DNA of 64,000 nt from Pseudomonas marincola (GTDB lineage Bacteria; Pseudomonadota; Gammaproteobacteria; Pseudomonadales; Pseudomonadaceae), in NCBI RefSeq assembly GCF_900116605.1, contig NZ_FPBC01000007.1:219789-283788 (forward strand). The letters run 5' to 3'. Position 1 is the stretch's first letter; each line of letters opens with the position of its first letter. Shown one piece after another: positions 60,734 to 64,000 of the stretch. The position numbers and the translations under genes were made by a program. The notes under the pieces were generated by a model. It was not told where the DNA came from and did not search any database. It was given only the letters and a program-made list of their open reading frames with translations.

Positions 60734-62259
60734 AGTTCAAAGCGCAAGACACCGCGCCGATTGCTGATGTTTGCCTGTTGCTGGAAGGGACCTGGCCTTA
60801 TGTTCGCGGCGGTGTCTCCAGCTGGGTTAACCAGCTGATCCTCGGGCTACCCGAGATGACGTTCTCGGTTTTCTTCATTGGCGGGCAGAAAAGTGCCTAT
60901 CCCAAGCGTCAATATGCGATCCCGCCCAATGTTGTGCACATCGAAGAACACTTCCTTGAGAGTTCATGGACCGCTGGGCGAGCCGTTATGTCGGCCAAGC
61001 GTGAAGGGCCCCGGGATGAGATCAATGCACTGCACGAGTTCTTCCATCATCCCGGCACGCCATTGCCGGAGGACGGTGCGCGCGTGCTGGATATCCTCGC
61101 TGCAGGCAGCGTGACACTCGATGACGTTCTGCACAGCCGCGCCAGTTGGGACGCTGTGACCGATGGTTATACCCATCACTGCAGCGACCCCTCTTTCGTC
61201 AATTACTTCTGGACCGTGCGCACCATGCAGGCGCCGTTGATGATGCTCTGCGAGGCCGCCATGCGCATGCCGCGTGCGCGTGCCTTGCACTCGATCTCAA
61301 CAGGATATGCCGGTTTGCTGGGGAGCATTCTGCAGGCCCGTTGGAACTGCGCCTATTTACTGAGTGAGCACGGCATCTACACCAAGGAGCGCAAGATCGA
61401 TCTGGCGCAGGCCAACTGGATCTCCGAAAGTCCTGATGAAGCGCTGAAAACCGGCATCAATTCGGATGTGAACTATGTCCGGCGCTTGTGGATTCGCTTC
61501 TTTGAGCGCATTGGTTTGTTGGCCTACCGTTCGGCGAATCCAATAACGGCCTTGTATGACGGTAACCGTCAGCGTCAGGTTGCCGATGGTGCGGACTTTG
61601 CGCGCACGCTGGTAATCCCCAATGGGATTGCCATGGACGTTTGGGCCAGCTCGATCGAGCAACGGCCGGCCGGTATTCCCTTGACGGTGGGCTTGGTTGG
61701 CCGTGTTGTGCCCATCAAGGACGTAAAAACCTTTATCCGCGCCATGCGCGGTGTTATCAGTGCGATCCCTGAAGCCGAAGGCTGGATTGTCGGCCCTGAG
61801 GAAGAAGATCCTGATTACGCCAGCGAATGCCACAGCCTCGTGGTGAGTCTGGGGCTGCAAGACAAGGTCAAGTTTCTCGGCTACCAGAACATCCGCGAGC
61901 TGTTACCCAATCTCGGCATGATGGTGCTGACCTCTATTAGTGAAGCGCAGCCGCTGGTGATTCTTGAGGCGTGGGCGGCAGGCACGCCGGTGGTGAGCAG
62001 CGATGTGGGCTCGTGTCGCGAGTTGATCGAAGGTGCTGCGGGGGAAGACCGAGCGCTTGGTTTTGCGGGGGAAGTGGTCGCCATTGCCGATCCTCAAGCG
62101 ACATCGCAGGCCATTGTCGGCCTGTTGAGCGACTCTCAACGTTGGCATGCAGCGCAAGCCGTCGGCCTCAAGCGGGTTAACACATATTACACCGAGACCT
62201 TGATGCTGCAGCGCTATCGCAACCTTTACCTTGAAGCTATTGCCAAGGAGGCACAATAA
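60730..62259 (+). CDS. pelF: Pel glycosyltransferase PelF
   Basis: A 509-residue cytoplasmic GT4 glycosyltransferase (GT-B fold). It has EGTWPYVRGGVSSWVNQLI at the start, LVGRVVPIKDVKTFIRAM and the EX7E motif in ISEAQPLVILE. It polymerises the Pel chain (from UDP-GalNAc/GlcNAc-type precursors in P. aeruginosa) under control of c-di-GMP-bound PelD. It starts within the pelE stop and is followed one base later by the pelG start. Confidence 0.94.
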   Translation: MKFKAQDTAPIADVCLLLEGTWPYVRGGVSSWVNQLILGLPEMTFSVFFIGGQKSAYPKRQYAIPPNVVHIEEHFLESSWTAGRAVMSAKREGPRDEINALHEFFHHPGTPLPEDGARVLDILAAGSVTLDDVLHSRASWDAVTDGYTHHCSDPSFVNYFWTVRTMQAPLMMLCEAAMRMPRARALHSISTGYAGLLGSILQARWNCAYLLSEHGIYTKERKIDLAQANWISESPDEALKTGINSDVNYVRRLWIRFFERIGLLAYRSANPITALYDGNRQRQVADGADFARTLVIPNGIAMDVWASSIEQRPAGIPLTVGLVGRVVPIKDVKTFIRAMRGVISAIPEAEGWIVGPEEEDPDYASECHSLVVSLGLQDKVKFLGYQNIRELLPNLGMMVLTSISEAQPLVILEAWAAGTPVVSSDVGSCRELIEGAAGEDRALGFAGEVVAIADPQATSQAIVGLLSDSQRWHAAQAVGLKRVNTYYTETLMLQRYRNLYLEAIAKEAQ

Positions 62260-62260
62260 G

Positions 62261-63631
62261 ATGGCTGGCATTGGCTTTGAACTGCGCAAGATTCTTTCGC
62301 GCGACTCCTACACCTCGACCTTACGCGCCTATGTATACGCCGGGCTGATCGGCTCCGGCCCCTGGGTGTTGTCGATTCTCAGTGTGATGATGATCGGCGT
62401 GTTGAGTATTGGCATCGTTGTGCCGGAGCTGCTCATTCGCCAGTTCCTGATCACCATCACCTACTTGATGGCTAGCTCGCTGATTATTACCGGCGGCATC
62501 CAGTTGATGTTTACCCGCTTTATATCGGATCAGTTGTTCAAGAAAGCCAATGACACGATCTTGCCCAATCTGGTCGGCATGCTGTTGGTGACTACTGTCA
62601 TTGCAGGGCTGCTGGCCTTTGTGCTGATGGCAACGCTATTCGATGCTTCGTTCACCTATCGCTTGCTGGTCGTCTCGATTTTCGTGGTGCTGTGCAATCT
62701 CTGGTTGGTTATTACCTTCCTCTCGGGCATGAAGGCTTATAACCGCATCCTGATGGTCATGGTGCTGGGTTATTCGTTAATGCTGGTGTGCGCTGTACTA
62801 CTGCGCTTCCTGAAAACCGAAGGCCTGTTGCTGGCGTTCCTTATTGGTCACGCCAGTTTGTTGTTCATGTACCTGTTCGACATCCTGCGCGAGTATCCGT
62901 CCAAGCAGCTGGTTGCCTTCGACTTCGTCAAGCGCGGACGGGTGTTCTATAGCCTCTTCATTACCGGCTTCTGCTACAACCTTGGTGTGTGGATCGACAA
63001 GTTCATCTTCTGGTACACGCCCAGCACGTCCAGCCAGGTCATTGGGCCTATGCGTGCCTCTCTCTTATATGACTTGCCAATCTTTCTGGCGTACTTGGCC
63101 ATTATTCCGGGCATGGCCGTGTTCCTGGTGCGTATCGAAACCGATTTTGCCGAATGGAACGAGCGCCTGTACTCGGCGATTCGTGGGGGTGAAACCCTGC
63201 AACACGTGGCTCAGTTAAAAGAGCAGATGGTCTTGTCTATCCGTCAGGGCCTGCTCGAGATCTGCAAGGTTCAGGGCGTGACCATTACGCTGTTGTTCCT
63301 GTTGGCGCCACAGCTGCTCGAGTGGCTGGGCATGTCCAGCCACTATTTGCCGCTGTTTTACGTCGACGTGGTGGGCGTGAGTATTCAGGTGGTGTTCATG
63401 GCACTGCTTAACGTCTTCTTCTACCTGGACAAGCGCGCCATAGTGCTTGAGCTGTGCATCCTGTTCGTGGTGAAGAACGCAGCACTGACATTGTTAAGCA
63501 TCTATATGGGGCCAAGCTTCTTCGGCTACGGCTTTACCTTGTCGCTGCTGGTATGCGTACTGCTGGCGCTGGGGCGGCTATCCAGCTCGTTGGACGACCT
63601 TGAGTATGAAACCTTCATGCTTAGTCGTTAG
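62261..63631 (+). CDS. pelG: Pel inner-membrane transporter PelG
   Basis: A 456-residue protein with about 12 helices, resembling Wzx/MATE-type flippases. The N-terminus MAGIGFELRKILSRDSYTSTLRAY is characteristic. It moves the growing polymer across the inner membrane together with PelF. AAGGAG lies upstream of ATG 62261. The length equals that of P. aeruginosa PelG. It is the last gene of the operon; no clear terminator follows before the promoters that start at 63683. Confidence 0.94.
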   Translation: MAGIGFELRKILSRDSYTSTLRAYVYAGLIGSGPWVLSILSVMMIGVLSIGIVVPELLIRQFLITITYLMASSLIITGGIQLMFTRFISDQLFKKANDTILPNLVGMLLVTTVIAGLLAFVLMATLFDASFTYRLLVVSIFVVLCNLWLVITFLSGMKAYNRILMVMVLGYSLMLVCAVLLRFLKTEGLLLAFLIGHASLLFMYLFDILREYPSKQLVAFDFVKRGRVFYSLFITGFCYNLGVWIDKFIFWYTPSTSSQVIGPMRASLLYDLPIFLAYLAIIPGMAVFLVRIETDFAEWNERLYSAIRGGETLQHVAQLKEQMVLSIRQGLLEICKVQGVTITLLFLLAPQLLEWLGMSSHYLPLFYVDVVGVSIQVVFMALLNVFFYLDKRAIVLELCILFVVKNAALTLLSIYMGPSFFGYGFTLSLLVCVLLALGRLSSSLDDLEYETFMLSR

Positions 63632-63682
63632 GTGGGTTGCACCTGGTATAACCACTATTTGAAACAAATCCGCAATAAACCC

Positions 63683-63710
63683 TTGACGGCAAAACTGAGG
63701 TGCCTATAAT
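63683..63710 (+). promoter_or_regulatory. Strong sigma-70 promoter 1 of a presumed rRNA operon
   Basis: TTGACG, 16-base spacer, TATAAT, 52 bases after pelG. A hairpin AACTTCTT / AAGAAGTT lies downstream at 63742-63764. No coding region follows within the window, and the series of tandem promoters is typical of Pseudomonas rrn leaders. Confidence 0.75.
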
Positions 63711-63780
63711 GCGCACCTCTTCCGGCGTCGACCTCTCGGAAAACTTCTTAGAAAACAAGAAGTTAGCTTAAAAAGAGGGG

Positions 63781-63808
63781 TTGCAAAACAGCGAAAGCTG
63801 TGTAGAAT
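63781..63808 (+). promoter_or_regulatory. Sigma-70 promoter 2 of a presumed rRNA operon
   Basis: TTGCAA, 16-base spacer, TAGAAT, followed by GCGTCGG, a GC-rich discriminator as expected for stringent control. Confidence 0.65.
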
Positions 63809-63886
63809 GCGTCGGGCTCTGAAGGGTGGTTTTAAAGCCTTTTAGAGTGATCGCCACGGTGATCGGAAGCGGTAGAAAACGAGGTG

Positions 63887-63914
63887 TTGACAGCGGCTTT
63901 GAACGCTGTAGAAT
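63887..63914 (+). promoter_or_regulatory. Sigma-70 promoter 3 of a presumed rRNA operon
   Basis: TTGACA, 16-base spacer, TAGAAT, then GCGCCTCCC (GC-rich discriminator). A further TTGACA ends the window at 63995-64000, suggesting a fourth promoter. TGATCGGAAGCG occurs both before (63860) and after (63942) this promoter. The 16S gene would lie beyond base 64000. Confidence 0.75.
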
Positions 63915-64000
63915 GCGCCTCCCGCTGACGAGAAGCTGGTTTGATCGGAAGCGCAAGTGGTTGAGTAGATTGAAGAAATTCTTCGAAAAACAGCTTGACA

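Noticed and set aside
63742..63764. Hairpin AACTTCTT/AAGAAGTT as the pel terminator
   Set aside because: It lies downstream of promoter 1 and lacks a T-run, so it more likely belongs to the rrn leader.

Overview
The window looks like a chromosomal segment of a Pseudomonas species. The evidence is the adjacent algB-kinB pair, a complete pelABCDEFG operon, recCBD in Pseudomonas order, split pntAa/pntAb/pntB, gcdH-gcdG, DUF2388 and DUF1127 small proteins, and moderately high G+C. I see no tRNA, CRISPR array, insertion sequence or prophage. Nearly all DNA is core-genome-like; accessory-looking stretches are confined to a few intergenic regions.

Layout. 1-5920: a four-gene signalling cluster (CHASE3/GAF hybrid kinase with three receivers, CheR, receiver-less CheB, receiver-kinase), with overlapping or touching junctions and no chemoreceptor. 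5921-12669: an envelope-stress locus. The KinB/AlgB two-component system (minus strand) is flanked by three short plus-strand transcription units: a small exported protein plus a small membrane protein; a triple-BON periplasmic protein plus a PA2169-type four-helix protein; and a small exported protein, DUF1328 protein and Ivy-type lysozyme inhibitor. Each unit starts with a sigma-54 (-24/-12) promoter, an IHF-like site 40-41 bp upstream, and two copies of a GTGCA-N3-TGCAA dyad with centres 31 bp apart. This repeated architecture is the most interesting signal I found.

12839-25806: a fused SpmA/SpmB-like membrane protein, a DUF5924/DUF2914 protein, an M16 peptidase, a sugar-epimerase-like SDR, an AraC-type regulator, a TAXI-type TRAP transporter with an internal terminator, a Na/Pi symporter and a stand-alone PilT/PilU-type ATPase. 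25996-34651: recC, recB and recD joined by ATGA overlaps. 34680-42138: AEC transporter, GFA protein, DUF4105 and DUF2388 proteins, a GDP-mannose pathway enzyme with an altered cupin motif, DUF1127 and a cytochrome P460. 42218-46550: pntB, pntAb, pntAa and a LysR regulator. 46998-51214: histidine phosphatase, PAP2 phosphatase and the glutarate genes gcdH-gcdG. 51400-63631: the pel exopolysaccharide operon. 63632-64000: tandem strong promoters of the kind that precede Pseudomonas rRNA operons; the 16S gene would begin beyond the window.

How it works together. AlgB/KinB, a PslB/AlgA-type mannose enzyme and pel give a surface-polysaccharide and envelope theme. PelD keeps the c-di-GMP-binding RxxD plus distal Arg, so Pel output is expected to be controlled by c-di-GMP. 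Start sites were chosen from ribosome-binding sites and family lengths where several were possible. All functional calls come from reading motifs and remembered family features; no database search was run.
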